Source: Spirosoma fluviale
GTDB taxonomy: Bacteria > Bacteroidota > Bacteroidia > Cytophagales > Spirosomataceae
DNA length: 64,000 nucleotides
Assembly (NCBI RefSeq): GCF_900230225.1
Contig: NZ_OCNH01000002.1
Location: 869,844-933,843 of the forward strand
Reading direction: 5' to 3'
The translations under genes and the position numbers were made by a program. The notes beneath the pieces are model-generated. The model had not been told where the DNA came from. It ran no database searches and saw only the letters and a program-made list of their open reading frames with translations. Positions within the stretch are counted from its first letter, which is position 1, and each line of letters begins with the position of its first letter. This document shows, piece by piece, positions 1-10,200 of this stretch.

Positions 1-1224
1 ATGGCCGATTTGTACATCCGAATGAAAAACTGGCAACTGGCATTACTGTACTGCCGCCTGGCTAAAGAAACGGCTATACCTGCCAAAAATAGTAGCATTC
101 TGCTGGAGGCAGACGAAAAGTTATACACCATCTACAAGCAGATGGGTAAGCCTGACAAAGCCTTGAAAGCGTACGAAAGTTATGTTCTCCTGAAAGACAG
201 CTTATCAAAAGAAAAGAACCAGCAACGTATCGAATCGTTACAGGCTCAGTACGATAATGTACAAAAAACAAACGCTTTACAAAGGCAGACAGTAAACCTG
301 CTGGCCGAAAAAAATCGCAGTCAGGCCCTTGCCCAGTCCCGTAACGGACTCTTTATAGGAATCGTTGCTATCTTACTTATTCTCGCTCTACTAGTGAGCA
401 CAAATAGACGGTTACAGACCAAAAACCGGGAGATTGACCGGCAACGGGGCTTGCTGGAAATGGCCAGAAGCCAACTTGCCAACGCGAACAAGACCCTCGA
501 AACGAGGGTGGAGGAACGTACCCGGGAACTTGTGCTGGTTAACCAGGAGCTAGTCAAAAAAAATGAAGAAATAAAAACCGCACTCTACAAAGGACAAACT
601 ATTGAACGTAAGCGCGTGGCTCTTGAACTGCATGATAACCTGAGCAGTTTGCTGAGTGCAGTAAATATGAGTATGCAGGCCATCAATCCTCAGAACTTAT
701 CAGCGTCCGAGCAATCGGTCTACCAAAATGTCAGGCACCTTATCCAGAATGCTTATTCGGAAGTAAGAAATATTTCTCACAATATTCTCCCGGCCGAACT
801 GGAACGGGAAGGCCTCTCTATAACGCTGACGACACTGGTGGAGCGGCTCAACCAGAGTTCACCTTTACTCTTCACCCTTGCAATCAATGGGTTGCAAAGT
901 CGGCTGCCGGTCGAAATTGAATTTAACGTCTATAGTATCGTACTGGAATTAATCAACAATGCTATCAAACATGCGCAGGCTACCACCGTGGCTATCAACC
1001 TGTTTCGTACCAATTTAGGTATTGATATATCCGTAACGGACGATGGGGTAGGGTTTGCGGGAAGTCACGCAAAACGGGGTGTTGGTTTGCAAAATATCCA
1101 AACCCGACTGGACTCGCTGGGCGGAACATTTTCGATCACATTGCCCGTAGAAAAAGGAACCCGTGTTGCCATAAAAATTCCCATTGAAACTAATAGTTTC
1201 AATGGGAATCTGCCTAAACTGTAA
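1..1224 (+). CDS. Sensor histidine kinase, 5' end outside window
   Basis: Membrane sensor kinase of the HisKA_3 (NarX/DegS-like) type that would phosphorylate a response regulator. The visible 407 residues start with a TPR-like helical region (about 1-80), then one membrane helix (about 115-134), a long coiled coil (135-200), the dimerisation/phosphoacceptor helix with His211 in the motif ELHDNL, and a HATPase domain with the N-box ELINNAIKHA, the DDGVGF box and a GVGLQNI box. Relatives carry more TPR repeats and a signal peptide, so the methionine at base 1 is probably internal and the gene begins upstream. The NarL-type regulator at 1687-2328 on the other strand is the obvious candidate partner, but they are not co-transcribed. 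Confidence 0.88.
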   Translation: MADLYIRMKNWQLALLYCRLAKETAIPAKNSSILLEADEKLYTIYKQMGKPDKALKAYESYVLLKDSLSKEKNQQRIESLQAQYDNVQKTNALQRQTVNLLAEKNRSQALAQSRNGLFIGIVAILLILALLVSTNRRLQTKNREIDRQRGLLEMARSQLANANKTLETRVEERTRELVLVNQELVKKNEEIKTALYKGQTIERKRVALELHDNLSSLLSAVNMSMQAINPQNLSASEQSVYQNVRHLIQNAYSEVRNISHNILPAELEREGLSITLTTLVERLNQSSPLLFTLAINGLQSRLPVEIEFNVYSIVLELINNAIKHAQATTVAINLFRTNLGIDISVTDDGVGFAGSHAKRGVGLQNIQTRLDSLGGTFSITLPVEKGTRVAIKIPIETNSFNGNLPKL

Positions 1225-1260
1225 TGCCATATTACGTGCATGAACCTGCCGTTGTTCGCG

Positions 1261-1650
1261 TCATTGTGGTGGCGGTATACGAATTGGATCCATGTTGGCT
1301 CGCTTATCAGAATGGTCGAGTGCGGCCCAGGCTTCATCTAGGGTGCCGGGACCACCTAACGAAGGTATATTGGTTTCCCTGTGATATTTGAATTGATTGT
1401 ACGTGAACTCAGTGATCAGATTGACCAGGTAAACGGGGTTATCGTGAGCATCCAGCGTTAGAAGCACCCGGTAAGGGGAGAGGTCATGATCAAAAACCAG
1501 CGGCTCGATGTGAATAGGCTTGCTGTCTTCATCGAGGAGAATGACACGGGGTCTAAATTTACCATCCTCATCAAGCACCTGGGTGATAGAGGCAAAGCTT
1601 AGTAAGTGGACGTACCGGGGCGGACCTGGTATGTCGGTGCGGGTTTCCAT
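1261..1650 (-). CDS. Hypothetical protein, 129 aa
   Basis: I do not recognise this protein. It has no signal peptide or membrane helix, is rich in acidic and aromatic residues, and ends in a proline-rich tail (PPPQ). It starts with an ATG at 1650 and lies 36 bases upstream of the response regulator gene on the same strand, so the two may be co-transcribed. Its base composition resembles its neighbours. It could be a small accessory protein of the two-component system, but nothing in the sequence shows that. Confidence 0.55.
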   Translation of the reverse strand: METRTDIPGPPRYVHLLSFASITQVLDEDGKFRPRVILLDEDSKPIHIEPLVFDHDLSPYRVLLTLDAHDNPVYLVNLITEFTYNQFKYHRETNIPSLGGPGTLDEAWAALDHSDKRANMDPIRIPPPQ

Positions 1651-1686
1651 AGTGTAAGTGGGTTAGATGTGAAGGAATTTATTTAG

Positions 1687-2328
1687 TTAAACGAGGTTAA
1701 ATTTGATGGCATACTTTACCAGACCGATGGTAGTCTGAACGCCCAGTTTCTGCATCAGGTGTTTGCGGTGCGTTTCTACCGTGGTAGGGCTGATGAATAG
1801 CTTCTCCGCAATCTGCGTGCCCGAATACTCCTGCGCAATCAGCTTCAGCACATCCAGTTCGCGTTTGGAAATGCTTATCTTCTGGGGTTTATCCTGATCG
1901 GGGGTTATTTCAATACCGGCTTCATTGGCCAGTTGCAGCATTACCTGTTCACTATAAAACTTGTTGCCTTTGCTAATGGTACGCAGCGCTGTTTCCAGTT
2001 CAGACCGCTCGGCACTTTTTAATACGTAGCCATCGGCGCCCGCGCGGATAGCCTCTTTAATGGCTTCTGGCTGGTCGGCTACCGTGAGCAGGCAAATTCT
2101 CACCTGCGGAAAACGCTGGCGTAGCTGGATGGTTAGCTCAATGCCGCCCATTACCGGCATTTGTACGTCCGAAACCACCAGAGTAATGTTGGGCTCAATT
2201 TCCAGAGCTGTTAACACCTGTTGGCCATTGGTGTGTTTCGACACGACCTCTACGCCGTCGATACTCGCGAGGAGCATGGCAATGCTATCCAGCAGGATTC
2301 GGTGGTCTTCAGCAACGAGAATGCGCAT
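1687..2328 (-). CDS. Response regulator, NarL/LuxR family
   Basis: Cytoplasmic two-component response regulator of 213 residues. The N-terminal receiver domain begins MRILVAEDH and carries the phospho-accepting aspartate in SDVQMPVMGG (about residue 54). It is followed by a linker and a C-terminal LuxR-type helix-turn-helix (SKRELDVLKLIAQ, then SPTTVETHRKHL). The reading frame can be extended two codons upstream to a TTG, but the ATG at 2328 aligns with the normal family start. The HisKA_3 kinase at the start of the window belongs to the kinase class that usually partners NarL regulators. That pairing is inference from proximity and class. Confidence 0.93.
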   Translation of the reverse strand: MRILVAEDHRILLDSIAMLLASIDGVEVVSKHTNGQQVLTALEIEPNITLVVSDVQMPVMGGIELTIQLRQRFPQVRICLLTVADQPEAIKEAIRAGADGYVLKSAERSELETALRTISKGNKFYSEQVMLQLANEAGIEITPDQDKPQKISISKRELDVLKLIAQEYSGTQIAEKLFISPTTVETHRKHLMQKLGVQTTIGLVKYAIKFNLV

Positions 2329-2588
2329 AAACAAGTAAAATAAGACTGGCCCACCGCCACGTTGGTTACCCGTTCCATTTTGCGGTGGTTCAGAAGGTTA
2401 TGGGGTGGATGGAAACGTACCCTAAAGGTCTGTATTCCGGCATCAGCCAACCATCCCCGATTCGCATGATTTTGTATCCTCTAATTTAAGGATATTGGCC
2501 CGGCGTAAACGCAGACCAACTGCACTCCCAATTATCGTTATTTGCACAGACATTATAGGAGCTGACCGGATTATCGTAATTTGCTGGC

Positions 2589-2900
2589 ATGAGAAACTTC
2601 ACGAATTGCCTGGTCATGCTGCTGGTACTTCCGGCGGTGCTGAGTTGTGGCAGTGGCCCGCTGGAAAAAAAATACCGCAGTCAAACCATGTGGTACGACA
2701 TCCGGGTCGGGTCGAGCGCCAAAAATGACTCCATCAACCACGAACTCTGCCGACTGGCAGTAGTCGATAACACCAGCCGTAAGGTAAAAAACGAAGATTT
2801 TACCTATCAGGAGTTGATCGATCAGGGATACGACCTGCTGGCTAAAACCCATCCGGAGGCTTATGTCGACAGTTTGCGCGAAGTACACAGTAAGCCGTAA
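2589..2900 (+). CDS. Small putative lipoprotein, 103 aa
   Basis: Unrecognised small protein with a short hydrophobic signal segment (LVMLLVLPAVLSC) ending in a lipobox-like LSC followed by GSG, so it is probably an acylated, periplasm- or outer-membrane-facing lipoprotein with mature N-terminus at Cys20. The rest is hydrophilic and has no recognisable domain. It is transcribed convergently with the GH116 gene and away from the response regulator. Another frame covers part of the same bases, but only this one has a secretion signal. Confidence 0.6.
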   Translation: MRNFTNCLVMLLVLPAVLSCGSGPLEKKYRSQTMWYDIRVGSSAKNDSINHELCRLAVVDNTSRKVKNEDFTYQELIDQGYDLLAKTHPEAYVDSLREVHSKP

Positions 2901-2920
2901 GTAAAGGCTGAAGGGCTACT

Positions 2921-5485
2921 TTACTGGACGCTTACGGTGCCCGTAACGCTTTCTCCCTCCTTCAGGTTGCGGGCGGCTATTCGCTTTCCATCAATTTCCA
3001 GCGTCTTTAAGGGGAGTTGACCATGTAAAACGGTTAGCGCAATTTGTAATTTACCAGCTTGTCGGGTCTTGGTGCAGGTTCCCCAGGCGTAGCCGTTCGA
3101 CCAGAAGTAAGTGCCTTCCTGATTGTTGAACTGCATCGTCTGACTCACGCCCGAATAGTGAAATCCGCTCAGGGCGAGGGTTGTAGCCCAGCTAACCATA
3201 GCGCGGGCATAGTGGTGGCCGCACTCCGCTTCGTCGAAGGGGTTGCGTTTGCTACCATCGAACCGGTTACGGATGTTGCGGATGCATAGCAGCCCCGACT
3301 CGGTCTGGTTTTCGTACAACATGCCAATGGCCGCCGTGTATTCGAAGCCGGTCATCACTTCCGAAAAGTAGGGGAAGGGGACTTTGGGGCGTCCTTTGGG
3401 CCAGCTCGCCATGAGCAAAGACGCTTCATCACCAATCGCATACGACCGCATGTTGTTGAAATGGTCGGTCATGGAGGCTCGGTAGTTGTACTTCAGAATG
3501 GATTTCAGGGTCGTTTTTATGTGGTCCGGATTCACCAGGTAGCCCAGCCCGCAAACGTGCGCCATAAATTGCCCCACCAGTTGATCCACCAGACAACCTT
3601 TGGCCAACTGGTAAGCCGGGTCATTCTGCTCCACCTTGTTGAAGCCCGAAAACGTCCCTTTGGCAATCAGATGGCCTGCTGGCGAAATAACCTGCTGTTC
3701 GTAATAGTCGCCGTTGAACAGGTTGGCATCCGTCCAGGCGCTCCCTTTCTGAAAAATCTGGTCGCAGGTTTGGGCAAAGGAGCGGTCATTCATGGCCATT
3801 GCCATCGCCGAAGCGGCTTTCAACGCGCCCAGGTACCAGAGCTGCATTTGTGGGTTAGGACCAAAGTACTCCACGTCCATGGTGTTGTGCTGCGCGCCTT
3901 CCATTATGCCATCCCGGTCTGCATCCCAGCCGCCCGGAATCCAGGCAAACGCCAGGGCCTGTTTTACCTGCGGCCAGTTTTTACGCAGGAAGTCGGTATC
4001 GCCGGAAAGCTGCCAGTCGCGGTAAAACTTCATGATCGTACCCATCTGCCCATCGGCGGCTGCTACACCCCCGCCAAACCCTTTTTTCAGCGGTAGTCCC
4101 ACCCGGAAACTCATTAGCCCGGTGTCATCCATGGCGTAGTTGAACTCAACGTCCCGCATGGTTTTGGCCAGATTACCGAACAAAAAGGGTGTTGCCTGTT
4201 CGTAATTCCAGACGTGCGTACACGATCCCTGACAGGAGCCAACATCGTCCATCACGCCCTCCCAGCCAAATATCCGGCCATCTTCCGTTCGGAAAACCGT
4301 TTGCGAACGCAGGGTGCTGGTATTAAATAAAGCCGCTTCTTTCACCTCGTCGGGGTAGCTGCTCTGCATTAGCGCGTTCACAAATTGGAGAGTTTTCTGC
4401 TCCAGCTTCGGTAAAAGGGGAATGGTTCTGTCGGCAACGGCCCAGGCGTCCTGGTACTGCGTGGTGTAGTAATTGCCTACGCGCTCCTTCGACCAGCCGA
4501 AGCGGTTGGGGAAGTGCCAGGTCAGGAAAAAGGTGAACGCCTGCGTCTGGTTCGGCCCGATCTTCTTTTGCACCGCCAGCGAAGCCATCGGGTCTTCGTC
4601 GGCTGGGGTTGTCTTTTCGGTTAGTTTTCCGTCGTCGCTGAAATCATCCCAGAAATCGAGCAGGGCGTTTTCCCAGGCATTGGTTACGGACGACGTGCGG
4701 TAACTAACGCCTTGTGGTTCGGCGGTGGTGAGGGCTACGGTGCCCCAGGCGGGGTCGGCTTTATCGACTCCATCGGAGTACATATAAATACCGGTCAGGC
4801 CGTTTTCCTGCCGAAACTGATTGCGGTTTTGTTTGGCTCCCTGCGGTTCCAGTTCGCCTTTCCATGATTTATTGTTTCGGCTGCCATCTCGCCCGATAAA
4901 GTTGTGCATCGACCCGCAAACGGAAACCGTGATGGGCTCGCTGCCGGTGTTGGTCACTTCGTAGGTTAACACGGCAATGGGTAATCCACTGGCGTCGGCA
5001 TCGGTGGGGATGAGCGGGTTGAACCCTTTTATCCGCACCGAAACGGGCATGGTCGCATCGCTCAGGCTGACCTGCCCGAAGGGATAGGCCGTTTCGAAAC
5101 CCGAGTTGGCAAAGCGGGGTAGGCCATGATGATCGACGGGTCGACCTTCCATGTGCTGGTACTCATGCGTTTCGAGCGGACCCAGGAGGGCTTTTGTCTT
5201 TTTGGCTTCCAGCACATGAATGGCGAAGAAGGGCGCGGTATTGCCCATCAGCACGGTACTGTATCCTTTGGCCGGGCGGTTCATGATCTCCCAGTCCTGC
5301 AACTGCCCACGCCCACCGAGCGACACGGTTCCCGTACCGATGCCACCCAGCGGCAGGGCAATTCGGGTGAGGTGCTGCTGGTCGTAACGTTTCAGTACGG
5401 GCCAGGCCTGCGGACGCCATAGGGATGATTGCGCCTGTGCTGTGTATGCGGTAAGGACGAGGAGCAGAACGACAAATTTTTTCAT
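2921..5485 (-). CDS. GH116-family glycoside hydrolase (bile-acid beta-glucosidase-like)
   Basis: Secreted enzyme of 854 residues with signal peptide MKKFVVLLLVLTAYTAQAQ. It has the two-domain build of GH116 (non-lysosomal glucosylceramidase, older DUF608): an N-terminal beta-sandwich (GGIGTGTVSLGGRGQLQDWE, about 40-60) and a C-terminal helical (alpha/alpha)6 domain with the segments CTHVWNYEQATPFLFG and DRDGIMEGAQHNTMDVEYFG. Known family members cleave beta-glucosides or beta-xylosides with a retaining mechanism. The start at 5485 puts the signal peptide at the N-terminus; the frame extends 13 codons further without support. It is the last gene of a SusC-SusD-GH116 row on the minus strand, separated from susD by two strong inverted repeats. 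Confidence 0.9.
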   Translation of the reverse strand: MKKFVVLLLVLTAYTAQAQSSLWRPQAWPVLKRYDQQHLTRIALPLGGIGTGTVSLGGRGQLQDWEIMNRPAKGYSTVLMGNTAPFFAIHVLEAKKTKALLGPLETHEYQHMEGRPVDHHGLPRFANSGFETAYPFGQVSLSDATMPVSVRIKGFNPLIPTDADASGLPIAVLTYEVTNTGSEPITVSVCGSMHNFIGRDGSRNNKSWKGELEPQGAKQNRNQFRQENGLTGIYMYSDGVDKADPAWGTVALTTAEPQGVSYRTSSVTNAWENALLDFWDDFSDDGKLTEKTTPADEDPMASLAVQKKIGPNQTQAFTFFLTWHFPNRFGWSKERVGNYYTTQYQDAWAVADRTIPLLPKLEQKTLQFVNALMQSSYPDEVKEAALFNTSTLRSQTVFRTEDGRIFGWEGVMDDVGSCQGSCTHVWNYEQATPFLFGNLAKTMRDVEFNYAMDDTGLMSFRVGLPLKKGFGGGVAAADGQMGTIMKFYRDWQLSGDTDFLRKNWPQVKQALAFAWIPGGWDADRDGIMEGAQHNTMDVEYFGPNPQMQLWYLGALKAASAMAMAMNDRSFAQTCDQIFQKGSAWTDANLFNGDYYEQQVISPAGHLIAKGTFSGFNKVEQNDPAYQLAKGCLVDQLVGQFMAHVCGLGYLVNPDHIKTTLKSILKYNYRASMTDHFNNMRSYAIGDEASLLMASWPKGRPKVPFPYFSEVMTGFEYTAAIGMLYENQTESGLLCIRNIRNRFDGSKRNPFDEAECGHHYARAMVSWATTLALSGFHYSGVSQTMQFNNQEGTYFWSNGYAWGTCTKTRQAGKLQIALTVLHGQLPLKTLEIDGKRIAARNLKEGESVTGTVSVQ

Positions 5486-5598
5486 GATCTCGAAACTATA
5501 GGCAGGAGTGAAAAAAAACAGCAACCCGTGGTTGTGGAGCCGTTAACGCTAAAAGCGCCTGCACATCAGTTTCTTACCGTTGAGACTTTTGTCGTTGT

Positions 5599-5633
5599 GC
5601 CGTTGGACATAGTCATAGACTATGCCCAACGGC
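5599..5633. repeat. Inverted repeat (hairpin) upstream of GH116
   Basis: The arms GCCGTTGGACATAGTC and GACTATGCCCAACGGC pair with one G-U-compatible mismatch around a very short loop. It lies in the 263-base gap between susD and GH116 and, read on the minus strand, would fold in the GH116 leader RNA. There is no T-run on either side, so it is not a standard terminator. Confidence 0.7.
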
Positions 5634-5652
5634 CACCTCCATCGTTCGGCTT

Positions 5653-5737
5653 GGGTGAGGGTAAAAAGTGAAGGGGTTTCAAATGCCATATCTTGGAGAT
5701 ATGGCATTTGAAACCCCTTCACTTTTTACCCTCACCC
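5653..5737. repeat. Perfect 41-bp inverted repeat between susD and GH116
   Basis: Arms 5653-5693 and 5697-5737 are exact reverse complements over 41 bases with a 3-base loop (TGG). The right arm starts 12 bases after the susD stop codon on the transcribed (minus) strand. Such a stem would form in the mRNA and could protect the susC-susD message or reduce transcription into GH116. No U-tract follows. Confidence 0.9.
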
Positions 5738-5748
5738 GACTCTATCGC

Positions 5749-7230
5749 TTAGAGCGGGTTCTGAACAATCGCTTTGTTGGCGTTGATTTCCCGACGTGGA
5801 ATCAGGAACTCCCACTGAACATCGCCGGGGGCTACATCGAAGAGGACAACTACAGCCGAACTGGTGTTGGTCGTGCCGTTTCGGTTGAGTGCCATGTTCA
5901 TGCGCTTGAGGTCGGTGAACCGGAACCCTTCGCCCCACAGTTCGATACGACGCTGGAAAAGGATTTCATTGATCAACGCAGTACCCGTACTGGTCGACAG
6001 CTTATATGATGGATCGCGTTTGCTAACCAGTTCGAACAAGGCGCTGGCGGCTGCCGTAGCATTCCCCAGACGGGCCTGTGCTTCGGCTTCGATCAAATAC
6101 ATCTCCGCCACCCGCATGTAAGGGATATCGCCCATGGCACTGGTGGAGGGGGTGCCCGGTAAACGGAATTTCTGGTTCATGTAGGGAACCCGAACACCAC
6201 CCGTTGGCACGATTGAATTAGTGGCCGTTGGGGCTTTTACCCACATTTTCGACCGTACGTCCGTAGCCGGAATCTGGTCGTACAACTGGCTGTTGATGGC
6301 CTTCGGTGTTACCCGGATGTTGGTGGAGTTATAATTGCTGGACATGTAGGAGTGAAAGGCGCCAAAGAACTCGGATTGATCTTCAACGTGATCGAATCCC
6401 CACATCCACTCGGGATTGCCTATGTCCGAAAAGCCTTCCTGGTATTGAGCAACGCTCATCAGCGAGAAACCTTTTCGGGCTTCTACCGCAAATTTCGCTG
6501 CACCAGCCCAGTCCTGCTGGGTTAACGCTACACGGGCCTGCAACCCTTTTATGACTTCCAGATTAATGTGCGATTTAAACGAACGGGCCGATGTAAGCAG
6601 GGCGGCTGCATCCACCAAATCTTTATTGATCTGCGTATACACTTCCTCTACCGTCGACCGTGGCAGGCCTGCTGTTGTGGGTACCAGCACCAGCGGTACA
6701 CCCAGTTGGCTATTGGGTTTGGCTGCGGCATCGTATCGCTTTCCGTAAAGTTGTACCAGGTTAAAATAGGAGAACGCCCGTAAGGCCAGCGCTTCTCCTT
6801 TAACCTGATTCCGCTCCGGCTGAGCACCTGCGGCATTGTCGATACTGGCTATACCGATGTTCGCATTCCCGATTACCCGGTAATACAACTCGTAGGGTAG
6901 CTGGTTGCCCGCCGATGTTTCCGAGCGGTGAGCCTGCCAGCGCTGTTCAGCCAGATGCCACGTATTCGAGGTGTTGCTCAGGAGTAAATCTTCACCCAGG
7001 GCGTCGATGATGATCATCATGGCCGGATGGCCGAAGTGCCCCTGCGAACCCAGGTACCGGACTACCATGGCCCGGTAGATGCCATTGATGGCACTGGCGG
7101 CATTTTTCGTGGTGGAATAGGCCGCCCCGGCATCGATACTGGCGGTGGGTGCCGTTTCCAGATATTCTTTTTCGCAGGCTGTTGTCAGCAGGCCCAACGC
7201 GAGTACTATAGTTAGATATCTTGCTTTCAT
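5749..7230 (-). CDS. SusD/RagB-family outer-membrane lipoprotein
   Basis: Surface glycan-binding lipoprotein of 493 residues that partners the SusC-like transporter encoded just upstream. The signal peptide ends in the lipobox LLTTAC, followed by the typical EKEYLETAPT start of mature SusD proteins. TPR-like helices carry the family pattern GEALALRAFSYFNLVQLYG (about residues 148-166), and the C-terminal half has YMRVAEMYLIEAEAQARLG and RRIELWGEGFRFTDLKR. It starts 15 bases after the susC stop, so the two are surely one transcript. It is followed by the 41-bp hairpin and then GH116. Confidence 0.95.
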   Translation of the reverse strand: MKARYLTIVLALGLLTTACEKEYLETAPTASIDAGAAYSTTKNAASAINGIYRAMVVRYLGSQGHFGHPAMMIIIDALGEDLLLSNTSNTWHLAEQRWQAHRSETSAGNQLPYELYYRVIGNANIGIASIDNAAGAQPERNQVKGEALALRAFSYFNLVQLYGKRYDAAAKPNSQLGVPLVLVPTTAGLPRSTVEEVYTQINKDLVDAAALLTSARSFKSHINLEVIKGLQARVALTQQDWAGAAKFAVEARKGFSLMSVAQYQEGFSDIGNPEWMWGFDHVEDQSEFFGAFHSYMSSNYNSTNIRVTPKAINSQLYDQIPATDVRSKMWVKAPTATNSIVPTGGVRVPYMNQKFRLPGTPSTSAMGDIPYMRVAEMYLIEAEAQARLGNATAAASALFELVSKRDPSYKLSTSTGTALINEILFQRRIELWGEGFRFTDLKRMNMALNRNGTTNTSSAVVVLFDVAPGDVQWEFLIPRREINANKAIVQNPL

Positions 7231-7244
7231 GAATTGTCTGAAAC

Positions 7245-10200
7245 TTAAAGCGTAAATGAAACACCCAGAATTATGCTTTTGGCTGGGCTAAACACGTTAC
7301 TGGTTACCCCTGTAAAGGTTTGCTGAACGTTCATACCCTTCCTGTTGGACAGGATAAAGAAGTTCTCACCAGTGATGTACACCTGAGCATTCTCCAGGAA
7401 GGCTCTGCGAGACAATGTGGCGGGCAGGGCATACGACAGCGTTACCGTACGGAGGTTCAGGTAACTGGCATTTGTGAGCCAGCGGTCCGATGCGGCATCA
7501 AAATCCGAAGTGCGTCCTGCGTCCATGCGGGGCACATTGGTGATGTCGCCGGGATTCCGCCAACGATTCAGAATGTCGACCGATTTGGCGCTGCCATATC
7601 CACCCGAACTCATCAGAGCCGCGTAAGCTCCGTCGTAGGTTTTGCCCCCTAACTGATACACGGTCAGTGCTGTCAGTGAGATGCCTTTGAAACGGAAGGT
7701 ATTCGTAAACCCACCCGACATGGCGGGAATAGACGAGCCATTATAATGGTACCGTGCGTTGTTAACGCTGGTTGTCAGCGTATCCCCGGCTTCCGTAATG
7801 CGGGAGTTCGATGCCACATAGTTTGCTGCCCGGTATTGTGCTTCGCCCGTGTTTGGGTTCACACCCAGGTATTCGCGAAGCCAGTAATCGTAGATAGACC
7901 GGCCAACGGCCAGTTTTTTCGTGCCGTCGATAATTTCGGGATTCTCATCCGGCATTTTCGTAATCCGGTTTTTTACGCGTGTTGCGTTCAGATCGATCCG
8001 CCAGGTGAAATCCTTGGTGCGGATGGGTTCGATGCCTAACTCAATCTCCATGCCCCGGTTGTACATCGTGCCGATATTTCGGGTAACTGTTGAAATTCCA
8101 TCCGACAGCGGTAAGGGAACAGCGAAGATCAGGTTGGACGACCGGCGGTCGAAGTACTCGACCGTACCGGAAACGCGCCCTTTGAAGAGGCTGAACTCCA
8201 GCGCGGCATCGAAGGAATTGCTCGATTCCCAGGCCAGATTCTGGTTGCCAAGGCTCGTTTGCAGAATACCCGCTTCCGATGCGTTGTTCCAGCTTCCTAA
8301 TCCAAACAGAGGCTGCCAGGCATAATAGCTGATAGTGTTGCTCTGCGCGAACGCTGCGGTATTTCCTCCGCCATCATTACCGGTCTGACCATACGACGCC
8401 CGTAATTTAAGGGAGTTGATGGTTGGGATAGACCGCAGGAAATCCTCCTGATCGATACGCCATGCCCCACTTACGGAGTAGAACGTACCCCAGCGGGAAT
8501 CCCGGTAGAACTTACTCGACCCATCGCGCCGAACCGAAGTAGACAGGAAATACTTCTGGTCGTAATCGTAGTTGATCCGGGAGAAATAGCCCTCTACCCG
8601 GCGCGTGTTGTACACCGACGACAGGAAGGTTGTGGTCGTAAAGTTGCCTAACTCATAGTTGCCTTCCACAATTTGCTGCGACCGGGAGCCTTCGAGGTTG
8701 TTGTCGTTGATGCTGAAGTTCTCGTGACCCAGCAGCACATCGAAGGTGTTTTTCCCGAACGATTTGTTGTAGTTCAGCAGCTGATTGAGGTTGAAGCTGG
8801 TAATATTCTGGAATTCGTGGTTCGCACGACCCGCCGGAGCACCATCACCCACTTCGGGGTTGCCATAGGTAAACGCATTCGTATTGGTAATGTCCGTACC
8901 TACATTCACCGAGAATTTGAAATCCTTCAAAAACGAAACTTCGGCGAAACCCCGTGCGCCCAGTACGTTCCGGCGTAAGTAGTTTTGGTTCAAAAGCGTT
9001 TCGGCAACCGAATGGCGACCACCAAACTGGGGCCGGGCAGGTAGACCAAGGGAGGTCAGGTTACCATAGTCCCAACGTCTGTCGCCGTTTGGCAGTGTCA
9101 GAAACTGGCCTGCGTTGTTTGGGTCGTAGGCATAGACCGGATAAATTGGGCCCATGTTCCGCGAGAAAAAGAACGGGTTCACAAACGACGTGCTGCCGTC
9201 AGCATCCGCCTGGTTGGACTTGGAGATGGTCGTCGACAGGTTGGCTCCCACCCGAAACCAGGGTTTCATCTGGGAGTTGATGTTGATACGGCCCGTGAAG
9301 CGTTCGAAGTCGGAGCGAATCAGATACCCCTTGTCGTTAAGGTAACCCAGGGACACAAAATAGTCGGAGTTTTTCTGTCCACCGGCAAAGCTTACGTTTA
9401 GTTCACGCCGGTTTCCCTGACGTGTAACCGGCTTCTCCCAGTTCAGATCATCGGGCGAATAAAGAAGCTGGGCGTTTTGGTTGAACTGCCCATCGGTATT
9501 GACCAGTTGATTGCCGGGTACGTTATACACGTTATAGCCGACCAGGCTAACTAGGCGGTTGGTCGCATCGGCGTTTGCGGTCGCCAGCGCTACCGGGTTT
9601 GTGGCCCGGTAAGCAACGCTGTTCCGGTACGTTTCCCACATCAGTGGGTAATACTCGCCAACGCCAACCCGGTCGTATTCGGGCAGACCCCGGCTGCTGA
9701 AGCCCTGTGTGTATCGTACATTGATGGTACTCCGGTCTTTCTGCCCTTTTTTGGTTGTTACGACTACCACGCCATTAGCGGCCCGGGCGCCGTACAGGGC
9801 GGTTGAAGCCGCGTCTTTCAGGACCGACACGCTTTCAATATCGCTCGGATTGATGTTGGCAATGTTGCCCGAATACGGAATGCCGTCCACTACATATAGT
9901 GGATCGTTTCCCGACGAGATAGAGCCGAAGCCCCGGATACGGATTTCGGGGGCAGAACCCGGTTGTCCGCTGCCTGCCGTTGTCTGAACGCCCGATACCG
10001 CACCCGAAAGGGCCTGTGCCACGTTACTGACGCCACGATTCTGAATCTGCGTTGGCGACAGCGTCCCCGCTGAACCAGTAAAGGATGCCCGTTTTGCCGT
10101 ACCGAATGTGGTTACAATGACCTCGTCCAGATTAGCCGCATCGGGTGCCAGACTTACCGTAATTGTCGACTTGTTACCAATGGCTATTTCCTGCGAGGCA

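Noticed and set aside
3461..4096. 211-codon open frame on the plus strand inside GH116
   Set aside because: It is the reverse-strand shadow of a strongly supported GH116 gene and shows no domain, signal or start context of its own.
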